From NCBI GenBank assembly GCA_047967505.1, contig CM106538.1: DNA of 64,000 bases; one strand, written 5' to 3'. Position numbers and translations under genes: made by a program. The notes under the pieces are model-generated. The model made no database searches and had not been told where the DNA came from. It saw nothing but the letters and a program-made list of their open reading frames with translations. The first letter of the stretch is position 1; each line of letters opens with the position of its first letter. Shown one piece after another: positions 20,867 to 32,245 of the stretch. The DNA comes from Dipteris shenzhenensis. Lineage: Eukaryota > Polypodiophyta > Polypodiopsida > Gleicheniales.

Positions 20867-23800
20867 TGTAGAGTTGAGGTCATCTATCCTCTTTGACTCT
20901 TTGATGGCATTCATTTCGCAATCAATGATTGCTCGAATGGTACATGTTATAAATGCATAGAGATGCAAATCGGTATATGTTGATAGTGTGGTGTCATTTT
21001 GCATCTCAAAAATTTGACCAAGTACCAAAAAGCAATTGTAGCCCACCCTCCATCCACAATTATAGATGTGGCTATTATCTTGATGTGATACCTGACATGT
21101 TATATACTCTATTTGTTGTGCCAAGTCACATTGCCGCATTACTATGTCGATAGCATCTACTAATTTTCGAGCTGATCTGCATATCAAAACATATAACAAC
21201 AGTGAATATGTGCATTGCATATCAATCTACATGTCAAGAAGTGACAACAAGTGTAGTCTATACTTACTCTAACACATTGCCATGGACGGATGTCATTGAG
21301 TTTGCAAAGAAGCACTTCTTCGCAAGGATGTCCACGACTACCAGACTCCAATGTGAGCTGCATTATCAATAAAGAATAATTACTGTGTTTGAGACAATTC
21401 TAGCAAATGCAATAGGAAAAACAAGTAGGGTTTGATGCTTACTTCTCATAATATGCTGTAAAAATAACTCGTGCGTCATTCATAGGAATGTGCTTCAACC
21501 ACTTGCAAACATTCTCTATGGTTTCTTCTTTGTTGATAAGCACTTCCGAAATACGAGGATCGAGCATATATGAAACGCTTTGTATATTTTGCGGAAAATT
21601 TGCTATAACATTGCTATATTTAAAAAAAAAGTATTAGCTTCTTGGGTTTAATCAAAATAAGCAAAGTATAAAGCCAAGGAAAAGGCTGCATCAAACCTGA
21701 GGATGGTTGTAATGACTTTGACATTAACCTCATTCTTAGGATTCAAGAGGATTGAAATCTCTTCTTCACCAAATTCAAAAAAATGAGGTTGTTGTCGAAT
21801 TAACAACATAGCAGTGAATGAACTTCCAATCTGCTCCAATAGATTCATATTTTTATGACTCATCTTATTGAGGGAGTAGTCTACATCGTATTCTTCTTCA
21901 CTTGCTATGTCCTCCACATCCTCCTTCTGCCATAAAAATATAAAAAAGTTATGCGATGTACACATCCCAAATAAAGGCTTAAACAAGCAGATAAGGTTTC
22001 ATATATGCTTTCATTAGTGTAAGTCTCTCCTCTGCTTGGAGCAAAAATTTAAAAAGGTTTCATACACGCTTTCATTAGAGTGAGTCTCTCCTTCTCTTGG
22101 ATGAAAAATTTAAAAAGTTATGAGATTTACACATCCCAAATAAAAATAATGGTTTAAATAATCATAGAAGTATAAAGATAGCATGCTTTCATTAGACAAG
22201 TTATGAGATTTATACATCCCAAATAAAATTAATGGTTTAAATAATTATAAAAGTATAAAGATAGTATGCTTTCATTAAACTCATTCTCTTCTCCTTTTGG
22301 AGGAAAATATAAAAAAGTTATGAGATTTATACATCCCACTTAAAGGCTGGAACAAGTATACAAGTATAAAGATAAGGTTTTATACATGCTGCAATGTAGT
22401 CATATTTTCATGTTGTTTCCCAATGGTAGTAATTAGATGCTGAATACTCTCAGCCCGAAATGCTAGCAGATCAGCTTCTGTATATGATTCCATTTTGACT
22501 GGTAACTCCAGATCAAAAATCTCTCTAAGAAACAACATGCAGTTGTAGGCGACTCTCCACCCACAACTGTGTCCATCTTTTTGCTCCACTGGCAGACGTC
22601 TTTTGAATTCTACTTGATCTTGTTGCTCCATGGTTGTTCTGACAGCAGATACTAGCCGATATGCAGCACTGTCCAGCATGACATATGAAATATATTAATA
22701 TGTCATGATCATAAGATACAAAATAAGAAAGTATCAAAAATATTAAGAGAATAATTACCTTGGGGAGTTGGCATGATAGCCTTCTATTGAATTCACAAAC
22801 CATAAATGGTTGAGTTCAAGGTCCCAGAAGATCAGACTCCAATGTGAGCTACACGACCAGAATAAAAATGATTATTGTTTTACACAAACTTGCCAAAGAA
22901 ATAGTAAAAATAAGGTTAGAGTTGATACTTACGCCTCATGATAAGGCATTAAGATGACTCGCACCCCATCTAAATTCAAAGGGCTTAACCAGGTACAGAC
23001 ATCTTCTATAGTCTTTTGAGGAGAGCTAAGAATAGAAGAAAGGAGAGCATCGAGCATGTAGACACGATGCTGCACTGTACTAGGAAGTTGAGAAATAACT
23101 ACACTGCACCAAGAAATAAACAAACATTAGCTCATAGAATTGATTTGCATTCTGCACTAGGAAACTGATATATAACTGAACTGTGAATAAATAAACAAAT
23201 GTTAGCTTATTGAAGTAGCAATAAATAAATAAACATTACCTGAGAATGGCCAAGATAACGTTGTCATTAACCTCTTTTAAAGGATTGGAGAGGATTGAAA
23301 CCTCCTCTCTACCAAAGCTTAAATACTGAGGTTCTCGTTTCAAAACGATCTTAACTTGAAATGAGCTCTCCATTTTATCTAATGCAGCTAAATTTGATTT
23401 TTCAATCAAATTTAGAGGTGGTTGCATTGTTGAAGTGGAAGGGAGTGCCTCCGTATTGACTTCATCCATTTCTTCTCCCTCTATTGCCTGTAAATAAATA
23501 TGAGAGATTAGAGTCATTATCTTTAAATTTAAATCTTATTTAAAAAATTGTATTTAGTTGAGAAATAGAGAGTTCATACCGCTAAGTATTGTCGTAGTGG
23601 CCTTTTTTCATAACCCTGAGAGCCATAATTATCAAAGAGGGCATCATCATATTTGTCTTCATCCACCAACCTCTCTGTGAATGGGTCATGTAAGTCCATC
23701 TTTTCATCATTAACAACTGGGACATTATGATCTTCAAGGTAATCATCCATGTCATCGGTGTCCTTGTGGTCTATCTCTTTTTCATAGCCTGTGGTTAGAT

Positions 23801-26789
23801 CTGCTTGAAGCTGGAAATAGGCCATGAAATGCTTATTTTCAATAATATTGGTGGAGTTGCCTTTTCTTAGGAGATCCTCAAATAAATATCCCATCCTGCA
23901 CAAGGTGACCTCCCAACCTGCCGGCAGCAAATTCTCCATCATGGTAAGCAAGAGACTCCCACTTTTTGCAGGACTTCCGTAGTTGTTTTTCTGATAATGT
24001 ATGGACCTGGGAATATCTTGCTCTTCTAGCATCAATCTCAAATTATTTGAATTCCCTCTTATGTTCTTTTGTAAAGAGTGATCAGGGTTGGGACTCCGCA
24101 TACATAGAAAGAATGATTCAAGAGTTTGAATCGCTATGCCACATTCTCTCTTGCCTCTCTTTGCTGCATAAACACCACTATAGATCTTCAAATCTGATGA
24201 ATATGCTCGCTCTAGAGTAACCTGCATGGCTTCTTTGTCTTTTTTATCAACAAATATGACAATGTTACAAATCGCCACTTTGCTAATGGTGGTATATACT
24301 ATTCTATCAATGAAGTTATGGATATCATCGCTAGAAACTTCATTGATAAAGAATAGTTGTGGCTTATCCCATGCTGACTCATTCTTAAAGAAGTCATCTT
24401 CTGAGACTCCCCTGAAGTTGACAAGCTTTCCAGACTCTGCCGTAACCTCTACATTGAATTGAAAGCTTTGGTGCATATCTGTTGGCATTCTTATCTCGCT
24501 GATTAATCTTTCCACATATGCAACCACCTGTTGTGGGATCTCTTTTCTCATATAAGAGGTTACTATTTCCGACCCATCTTCATCCTTTTTAATCCACCTG
24601 TTGGCCCATAGCTTTACCTTGGGTGTTGACAAAGAAGCTATATGCTTCACCACATTATAGTCAATGTTGCAATGAGTAAGTGGAATTTGTTTCTCTGACA
24701 GCAAATACTTGATGGCACTATGCACTGCATCACGCCTCACCTGTACATTGATGCATTCTTCCATGCAGTGGTCTTTGTCTTTTTTTCCAAAAAACCATTC
24801 TTTCTTTAAAATTCTTTGTGCTGCCATGGATGCATACTTATCAGGTAAGTACTTTACAGGCCTCCACATCCTTGCCGTCAACTCCTTCTTATCCATTACC
24901 TTTGACTTGCCGGAGATAAACAAAGGAGCTTCATAGGTCAGCTGTCCACGCTCACAAGCAATGCACGTTTCAAGCATCTCATTGAACACTTCAACAGGAC
25001 GAAAGATGATAGAAGTATAGTCGGCATATCTGTCCCTCACCACCTTGAGGCTTGTCATACTTTCTTCCCGCTCTTGGGTTCCCCTAGGCACAACTGCACT
25101 CAAAGAAGTATAAAAGTTTGTGAGTGTGTCGGCGTCTGCTTTTGTGACCTTTCGCTTCAAATCAGGATTTGGGGAACCAAATGTTGTCCATATCACCCTT
25201 GCCTTCTGTAAGACCTCTGATGTTGAGGATATCTTACGCTTTCCATGGACATAATGATTAAGTCTTTCGGACTCAATCAAATATTTAATCTCATGCTTGA
25301 ATATACAGATCGTTGCAGGATAATAATGGAATGAGCTTATCTTTACAAATTGTTCTGGAGTGAGTCTTTTGCCCTCCTTTGCTTCCCTTGCGATCTGATT
25401 ACAAGCATAAGCCCAATGTTGACCATCAATGGGCTGGAATCTGCAATGAAGGAGAAATTCCTTCTTGACTTCCTTTAGCATATTCTCTCCTTGTGCCTCT
25501 TCGCCTCGTTCATGTGGAATATTTTTTAGAGTGTTTTTAAAGAATTGACTGAAGATCTCCTCGAAATGTGTAGGCCCTGTAAATGTTATTTGATCCAGAA
25601 AACTATTTTTGGTTGGACAAAACATTATTGGGCGCAAGACCACATTACTTGCCACAGGTTTCTTGCCATCTCTCAAAGCCTCGTATATTTGCATTGCATA
25701 GGATATATCAAGGCTTCGGCTATTAGTAAACAGAGCTGCAGCTTCCACATCTTTGGCATTCACAAACCACGTCCTTTGACCCCAGATATATCCCACATCA
25801 TCATCTGTAACTGCTTCATTAAGACGCAGATTAAGATTTTTAATTGATGTGAGTTCATCTTGATCATCTTCAGCCTCGGATTCTGAGTCTTCTTCATCTT
25901 TCTCTTTTTTTGACTGTTTTTCATCCACATTATCTTTCTCTACAGTGGGACGATGTCTTTTCTTACTGCTTGGAACCGTGGCTCTTGCAGTACTAGCCTT
26001 TTGCATTTCACGTCGTGGCTTGCTAGCAAGAGCTTCTAGCATAACTGCAGTGGATCGACCTTGATCTTCTTCAATTTTTGCTAATTCCCGTGCACTCAAG
26101 GCTTGTTTTTCATCATCCTTAGTTACATTCACCATTTCTGGCTCTACAAGTTTGCGCTCATCTTCTACAGGTTTGTGACAGTGTGCCTGTTCTTCTTGTC
26201 CCTGCATTGAAGTCTGAGCTTTTTGATCTCCTTCATGTGATGATTCTTGCATATGGAGAGCATATTCTGCATCCTGAAAGTATTCAAGCATTATCTTTGC
26301 ATGCATCATTTTTGCCACCACACTAGGAAATTGCTCCCAAGTATATGAAAGAGTCTCCAATGCCCTTTGCAACTCTGGAAACTTTGATGGTTGAGGAGGA
26401 GGCATCACAAAGGTCTTTGCGTCTCTCCTTGACACAATAAAATGCATACCGCCAACTTCAGGATCTGAACTCTTTGTTAAAATATCCACAAATGTGTCTT
26501 TTCGCTGAATTATTATGCCTACTACAAGGCTTGAAGTCATATCTTTTTTGAAGAAAGTAGCATCCCATGGATCTTCAACACCATTGAACTCCCTTTTTGA
26601 CATAAGTAGAAAGAGTCTCTTTTCCTTTTGATGAAGAAACCAGGCTCTTCTACCCATGTGATATCGAGTCCACCTACCAAAGCCATTGGGGCTATATTCC
26701 TTTCCTTTGAAATTCAAAGTGACATCAGAAACCCATTCTCTGATCTCAGAGTCATCTAGCATAGCCATCACATTAGCTGATTGCTCCAT
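19569..26789 (-). CDS. Element A accessory polyprotein: DGQH/ParB-like + MTase-like + three Ulp1-like modules
   Basis: Twelve coding exons give about 1,933 residues: 26793-23580 (ATG 26789), 23487-23240, 23103-22933, 22848-22759, 22668-22386, 21926-21697, 21613-21443, 21357-21268, 21176-20712, 20584-20414, 20331-20242, 20151-19569. Every junction is GT-AG and every phase matches. Residues 1-170 form a conserved N-terminal domain also in copy B; 175-315 is an acidic/basic linker with possible nuclear signals (SSKKRHRP). Residues 345-560 hold a DGQH motif (455-458) with the layout of ParB/DndB-type folds. Residues 640-700 are conserved basic sequence. Residues 805-1000 resemble a permuted DNA methyltransferase without catalytic motifs. 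The rest is three C48-like modules. The domain assignments for the giant exon are inference; the gene structure is seen directly. No stop interrupts it, unlike copy B. Confidence 0.8.
20866..21926 (-). other. Ulp1/C48-like protease module M2 (diverged)
   Basis: Exons of 230, 171 and 90 bases and the first part of the 465-base exon. It keeps HWSLVVVDILAKKCFFANS (His codon 21351-21353) and NCGWRVGYN (Cys codon 21056-21058), but the loop before the cysteine is altered (SHQDNSHIYNCGW in place of EQxDGHSCGW). It is closest to the first module of copy B (HWSLVIVDILAKQCFFVNS), so M2 has orthology across the two elements. Activity is uncertain. Confidence 0.7.
22386..23487 (-). other. Ulp1/C48-like protease module M1
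   Basis: Four exons of 248, 171, 90 and 283 bases. The first gives FGREEVSILSNPLKEVNDN (cf. the WLND region of Ulp1). The second gives VQHRVYMLDALLSSIL. The third gives ASHWSLIFWDLE, with the catalytic His codon at 22842-22844, and WFVNSIEGYH. The fourth gives VEQKDGHSCGWRVAYN, with Cys at 22563-22565 and the oxyanion Gln before it. The usual Asp is Asn (VNSI). Copy B has no counterpart to this module, so it was either gained in A or lost in B. Confidence 0.75.
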
Positions 26790-26793
26790 AATC

Positions 26794-27480
26794 CTACAAG
26801 AAAAGATAATGAAGAATTTAGATACATACAAGTAAAGTACAATATACAACCCTTGATACAATAAATGTGGAAAATAGCCCAAAAGGCTTTACAAGGCTTC
26901 ATATGGCAATAAATGTGGGAAATAGCCTAAAAGGCTTTACAAGGCTTAAATATTTGTACAAATGTAAAAGAATTAGCCAATAAAGCTTTACAAGTAATAT
27001 AAAATGTCGTCTAGTGATAAAGCTTCAATCTTCGTGAAGATTCATGTAATCTATCCATCCATTGATATCTGAGCACTGATACCCAACTGTTGCAATCTAT
27101 CCACTAAAAACTGTTCCACTGATATCCACTTATGCAGCCCACATGATATCCGCTTATGCATCCCACTGATACTCGTTAATTAGTGAATGGTCGGGATGGT
27201 CGGGTTTATTACAAGGCGCTTCATATGACAATAAATGTAAAAAATAGCATAAAAGGCTTTACAAGGATTTTTATGACAATAAATGAGCTTAAATATTTAT
27301 ACAAATGCAATAAAAATAACCAATAATCATCAAGCTCCAATATGTCCCATGACATGTAATCTGTCCACTGATATATGCAATCTGTCCACTGATATCTGCT
27401 CATGCAATCTGTCCACTGATATTTGCTCATGCAATCTGCCCACTGATAAACTTCTTGGTAAATGGTAAAAGGTCTTATTT
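26794..27480. repeat. 3' part of first intron, copy A: leader repeats
   Basis: AAAAGGCTTTACAAGG occurs near 26880, 26930 and 27250 in the context AATAGCCTAAAAGGCTTTAC. The equivalent place in copy B (51590-51730) has three copies of the same motif. From 27060 to 27450, CCACTGATATC(T/C)GCTCATGC-type units are repeated. These are intronic for the minus-strand gene. Confidence 0.65.
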
Positions 27481-27499
27481 AATAGCATGTTATGAGTGT

Positions 27500-27675
27500 T
27501 AAACCGCATGTGAGCGAAGGGACTGACAACGAATAGGAACTAGTTAGAAAAATTTGAGCATGGCTTCGATTGGCAACTTGGAGAATTGTCTCTCCTCTAA
27601 GGCAATCTAATCTATGCTAAACTATGCTAAACCAACCGTCGAAGCGAAGAAAAGCAATAAATAATTTCTTTTTCT
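27500..27675. promoter_or_regulatory. Conserved intronic block, copy A
   Basis: Best-conserved non-coding block between the two elements (partner 51947-52122): shared GACTGAC, TAGGAACTAGT, TTGAGCATGGCTT, CTCTCCTCTAAGG, CTAATCTATGCTAA and CCAACCGTCGAAGCGAAGAA. It is not open in a conserved frame. It may be an enhancer, an intron element, or a transposase first exon on the plus strand. Confidence 0.5.
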
Positions 27676-27916
27676 GTGTTCATTTTAATGTGCTGGGGTT
27701 TAAGAGGCTTAAATATGCAAAAGAAGGGGTTGTGATGTAGAGGCTAAACCTGCATGTGATATAAATAAAGAACAAGTATCTAAAGAAAAGTTAACATTTT
27801 TCAATTTAAAAGATGAATATATATAAAAACATTATCTCACTTTCAAAATAAACCATAAATTCACTCTTTTATAATTTTTTAAAAGTATAATATAAAGTAT
27901 GTAAATATATAAAACT

Positions 27917-27923
27917 CTCTTTA

Positions 27924-27966
<43 letters not shown>

Positions 27967-28183
27967 CCTAAATCTCTTTGCAGCCATAGTCAAGACACCT
28001 CATTCTCTCTCTTAATCTCTCTCTCTCTCTCTATAACTCTTAAACCCTAAACCCTAAACCCTAAACCGGCTTCTCTCTCTTAATCTCTCTCCCTCTCTCT
28101 CCTCTCTCTTTCTTTCTCTCCCTACTCTTCTCTCTCATTTAAAAATATAATATAAAAGATGTAAATATATAAAACTCTCTTTA

Positions 28184-28217
<34 letters not shown>

Positions 28218-28367
28218 CTAAATCTCCTTGTAGTCATAGTCAAGACACCTCATTCTCTCTCTTAATCTCTCTCTCTCTCTCTTTGACAACTCTTAAGTAT
28301 TTTTCTCTCTATCCTCATCCCACTTATTCTCTCTCTCCCTCTCTCTCCCTCTAGCACAGAAGTTTCA

Positions 28368-28403
<36 letters not shown>

Positions 28404-29290
28404 TCTCTCCCTAAGTCTCCCTCTTCTCTTCTCTCTCTCTCTCTCTTTTCCTCTCTCCTCTCGCCACGTTTCATTCCTATAAACTTTCTCTCTCTCTCCC
28501 TCTCTCTCTTTCTCTCTCTCCCTCTCTCTCTTTCTCTCTCCCTCTCTCTCCCTCCCTCAAGTAGCCACGGCCCCCAAGAGACCCGCTTCTCTCTCTTAAT
28601 CTCTCTCCCCCTCTCTCCTCACTCCTTACCAGCTTCTCTCTCTTAATCTCTCTCCGCCTCTCTCCTCTCTCTTTCTTTCCCTCCCTACTCTTCTCTCTCT
28701 TAATCTCTCTCCGCCTCTCTCCTCTCTCTTTCTTTCCCTCCCTACTCTTCTCTCTCTTAATCTCTCTCCGCCTCTCTCCTCTCTCTTTCTTTCCCTCCCT
28801 ACTCTTCTCTCTCATTTAAGGAGCCCCTATTCTCTGTGTGAATCTCTCTCTCTCTCTCTCCCTCTCTTAAGGAGCCCCTCTTCTCTCTCTTAATTTCTCT
28901 CTTTCCCTCCCTCCCTATTCTCCCATTTCTCAAATTTACAAACTCGAATATAAATAAAAAACTAATTAAAATAGAACTCAAAAACTCAAATAAGAAACTA
29001 ATCCCTATTCTCCCATTTCTCAAATTTACAAACTCGAATATAAATAAAAAACTAATTAAAATAGAACTCAAAAACTCAAATAAGAAACTAATTTAAAAAG
29101 AATTGTAATGCCTTCTAAAAGACCACCCTCCTCAAAAACTTTAAGAATAAACTAATTGAAAAAGAATTATAAGTAAAGAAAAAGAATTACAATACGAATT
29201 TTAAGAAATAGAACTCAAAAACCTTAACAAGAAACTAATTGAAAAGAATTGTAAGTAAAGAAATAGAATTACAAGACGAATAAAAAAGAA
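27917..29290. repeat. CT microsatellite tract with a short telomere-like run
   Basis: Dense CT/CCT repeats on the plus strand (purine-rich in the sense of the minus gene). TAAACCCTAAACCCTAAACC at 28041-28067 is a short interstitial telomere-type run. Bases 28905-29090 hold a 95-bp duplication (CTATTCTCCCATTTCTCAAA). The ORFs here are repeat artefacts. Confidence 0.75.
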
Positions 29291-29400
29291 TGCAAGTACC
29301 TGGAAAAAGTGGAAAAAGTGAAAAAAGTAAGGCTCGGCTTATCCTTTCTCTTCCGCTCTTGGTTGCTTCAATGAAACGAGGAGAGAGTTAAAACTAGTCC
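29291..29400 (-). promoter_or_regulatory. Duplicated, partial leader exon of the accessory gene
   Basis: On the minus strand, CTTTTTCCAG followed by GTACTTGCA (exon edge 29300) copies the splice-donor context of the leader exons ending at 31997 and 55543. Upstream it keeps a TTGAAGCAACC / TTTCATTGAAGC-like stretch but has no TATA box. It could act as an alternative leader or be a relic of expansion of the intron. Confidence 0.45.
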
Positions 29401-29689
29401 ACTCCTACACATAAATTTGAATTTTCAAAAAAGAGAGGGAAATTTGAATTCATTATAAATTTGAATTCAAATTTGTGTTCAACATTCTTCTTATACGTTC
29501 CTTTTGAATTCAAATTTATGTTCAACATTCTTCTTGATACTTTCTTCAACATTCTTCTCGATTCTTGTAAGTCCTTTTCATTCTCGTAAGTCCTTTTCAT
29601 GTAAGTCCTTTTCATTCTCGTACGTCCTTTTCATTCTTCTCGTAAGTCAAATCTTATTTTTCGTTCTTGCTCGTGATAGTAAGTCAAAT

Positions 29690-31925
29690 CCTCCTCTCCC
29701 ATCTCTCTCTCCTTCTCTCTCTCTCCTCTCTCTCCTCTCCTTCCCTCCATCCATCCCTCGACCCAATCCTCTCCTCCAACCTCCTTCCCTCCCCTCCCCT
29801 TCCTCCGCCGCCAAAACTCCTCCCTTCCCTCCGCTCTCCCTCCTTCCCCAAAATCCCTCTCCCCTCTTGCTACCCTTCCCCTCTCCCGTCGCCTAACCTC
29901 TTCCTCCCCTACCCCTTTTTCCCCCTACCCCTTTTAACCTTCCTAAATTTTCCCCACCCCCCTTGGCGACCCCCCCAACCTTTCCACCCTCTTCCCCACT
30001 CTCCCTTTGGCCCCCCCTCCCTCCTTCCTTGGCGACCCCCCCCTCCTCTCACCCAGCTCCCCCTCCGCCCTCCCTGGGGCTGGCCGCCAGCCCCCCCCTC
30101 TCCTCACTCCCTGGGCTGGCGGCCGCGGCCGCCAGCCCCCCCCCCTCCTCACCCAGCCCCTCCCCCTCTTCACCCTCCCCCCCTCTTCCCAACCCACCCA
30201 TCCCGCTCCCTGGCTGGCGGCCGCGGCCGCCAGCCCCCCCCCTCCTCTCACCCAGCCCCCCCCTTCTCCTTCCTCTCTCCCTAGGCTGGCGGCCGCGGCC
30301 GCCAGCCCCCCCCCCCTCCCTCTCACCCACCCGCCACCCCTCCCCCCCCTTCACCCTCCTTGGCTGGCGGCCGCGGCCGCCAGCCCCCCCCCCCTCTCCT
30401 CTCTCCCTTTCCCGCTCCCTGGCTGGCGGCCGCGGCCGCCAGCCCCCCCCCCCTCCTCTCACCCACCCCCCACCCCTCCCCACCCATCCCGCTCCCTGGC
30501 TGGCGGCCGCGGCCGCCAGCCCCCCCCCCCTCTCCTCTCTCCCTGGCTGGCGGCCGCGGCCGCCAGCCCCCCCCCCCCTCCTCTCACCCACCCCCCACCC
30601 CTCCCCACCCATCCCGCTCCCTGGCTGGCGGCCGCGGTCGCCAGCCCCCCCCCCCCCCCTCTCCTCTCTCCCAGCCCCCCCCCCCTCTCCTCTCTCCCTG
30701 GCTGGCGGCCGCGGCCGCCAGCCCCCCCCCCCCTCCTCTCACCCACCCCCCACCCCTCCCCACCCATCCCGCTCCCCTGGCTGGCGGCCGCGGCCGCCAG
30801 CCCCCCCCCCCCTCTCCTCTCTCCCCCCTCCTCTCACCCAGCCCGCCCCCCCTCTCCTCTCTCCCTGGCTGGCGGCCGCGGCCGCCAGCCCCCCCCCCCT
30901 CTCCTCTCTCCCCCCTCCTCTCACCCAGCCCCCCCTCTCCTCTCTCCCTGGGCTAGCGGCCGCGGCCGCCAGCCCCCCCCCCTCTCCTCTCTCCCAGCCC
31001 CCCCCCCCCTCTCCTCTCTCCCTGGCTGGCGGCCGCGGCCGCTTGCCCCCCCCCCCCTCCTCTCACCCACCCCCCACCCCTCCCCACCCATCCCGCTCCC
31101 TGGCTGGCGGCCGCGGCCGCCAGCCCCCCCCCCCCTCTCCTCTCTCCCAGCCCCCCCCCCCTCTCCTCTCTCCCTGGCTGGCGGCCGCGGCCGCCAGCCC
31201 CCCCCCCCCTCCTCTCACCCACCCCCCACCCCTCCCCACCCATCCCGCTCCCTGGCTGGCGGCCGCGGCCGCCAGCCCCCCCCCCCCTCTCCCTCTCTCC
31301 CCCCTCCTCTCACCCAGCCCGCCCCCCCTCTCCTCTCTCCCTGGCTGGCGGCCGCGGCCGCCAGCCCCCCCCCCCTTCTCACCCACCCCCCACCCCTCCC
31401 CCCCTCCTCTCACCCAGCCCCTCCCCCTCTTCACCCTCCCCCCCCGCTTCCCAACCCACCCCCCCCCTTCCCTGGGCTGGCGGCCGCGGCCGCCAGCCCC
31501 CCCCCCCCCTTTCGCAACCCCTCCCCCACCCCCCCTTCCCCCCCTCAGCCGCTCCCCCACCCTCCCGGGCTGGCGGCCGCGGCCGCCAGCCCCCCCTCTT
31601 CACCGCGCCCCCCCCCCTCCCCCTCCTCCCCCCTCCCCCCCCTCTTCACCCTCCCCCCCCTCCCCCCCTCAGCCGCGGCTCCCTCCCTCCCCCTCTCAGC
31701 CGCTCCCCCCTCCTCTCGCTGCGCCCCCCCTCCCCCTCTCAGCCGCTCCCCCCTCCTCCTCCCAGCCTCCCCTCTGCACCCACCCGCTTCCCTCCCACCC
31801 GCCGCGCCAGCCTCCCCTCCCACCCTCACACCCACCTCCCTCTTCGCCCCTTCTTCCCCTCCCTTCCTCCTCCCTCCCGTCCCACCCTCTTCCTCCCCTC
31901 CCTTCCTCCTCCCTCCCCTCCCCTG
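29690..31925. repeat. C-rich GC-palindrome array, copy A (intron 1)
   Basis: About 20 copies (30076-31590) of the self-complementary core CTGGCGGCCGCGGCCGCCAG followed by 7-14 C residues and CTCCTCTCACCC-type spacers. One copy is short (near 30076) and a few carry single substitutions (near 30622, 30950 and 31021). The array lies wholly within the first intron of the minus-strand gene, so its transcript would be G-rich with stable hairpins. Long ORFs across it (up to 659 codons) are proline/alanine/serine artefacts. Confidence 0.9.
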
Positions 31926-31996
31926 AACCTTTCTCTCTCTAATTTCTCTCTCTTTAAATTTTAAAAAAGAAACTAGAAAAAAAAGTTTGCAAGTAC

Positions 31997-32090
31997 CTGG
32001 AAACAGTTTGTAAGTTTGCTCTTTCTTGCTTTCTTGCTCTTCCTTCCTTGCTCTCTTGATCGTCCTTGCTTTCTTGCTTGAATGAAATGA
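31997..32090 (-). other. 5' leader exon of the accessory gene, copy A
   Basis: Untranslated exon from about 30 bases below the TATA box to the donor CCAG/GTACTT (edge 31997). It is pyrimidine-poor on the sense strand (CAAGAAAGCAAG repeats). The matching exon in copy B ends at 55543 with the same donor context. Intron 1 then runs to the acceptor at 26794, a few bases before the ATG. Confidence 0.6.
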
Positions 32091-32245
32091 GGGGAGAAAG
32101 AATGAATGAAGGAAGACTATATATAAGAAAAATTAGGTTTTCCTCCTCCTCTCCTATTGGCTTTCCATTCCTCCCCTCTCTCCTATTGGCTTTTCATTTA
32201 TCTCCTCTCCCATTGGCTCCCATTACTCCCCCTCTCCTATTGAAC
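32091..32245 (-). promoter_or_regulatory. TATA/CCAAT promoter of the accessory gene, copy A
   Basis: TATATATA at 32118-32125 sits about 120 bases from the leader donor. Upstream on the minus strand are CCAAT motifs (plus strand ATTGG at about 32156, 32185 and 32212, with a weaker CTATTGA at 32237). The arrangement is conserved in copy B (TATATATA 55654-55661; ATTGG at about 55694 and 55726). Confidence 0.65.

Noticed and set aside
22525-22803. 92-codon minus-strand ORF overlapping module M1
   Set aside because: Reads the His-box and Cys-box exons and their intron in the wrong frame; the spliced frame matches all other modules.
23966-25847. Plus-strand ORFs opposite the giant exon
   Set aside because: Shadows of the minus-strand exon; their frames are not preserved opposite the copy B exon.
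29667-31942. Long plus- and minus-strand ORFs (up to 659 codons) rich in P, A, S, G and R
   Set aside because: They exist in several frames at once over the same C-rich palindrome array and have no complexity; the region is intronic for a supported gene.
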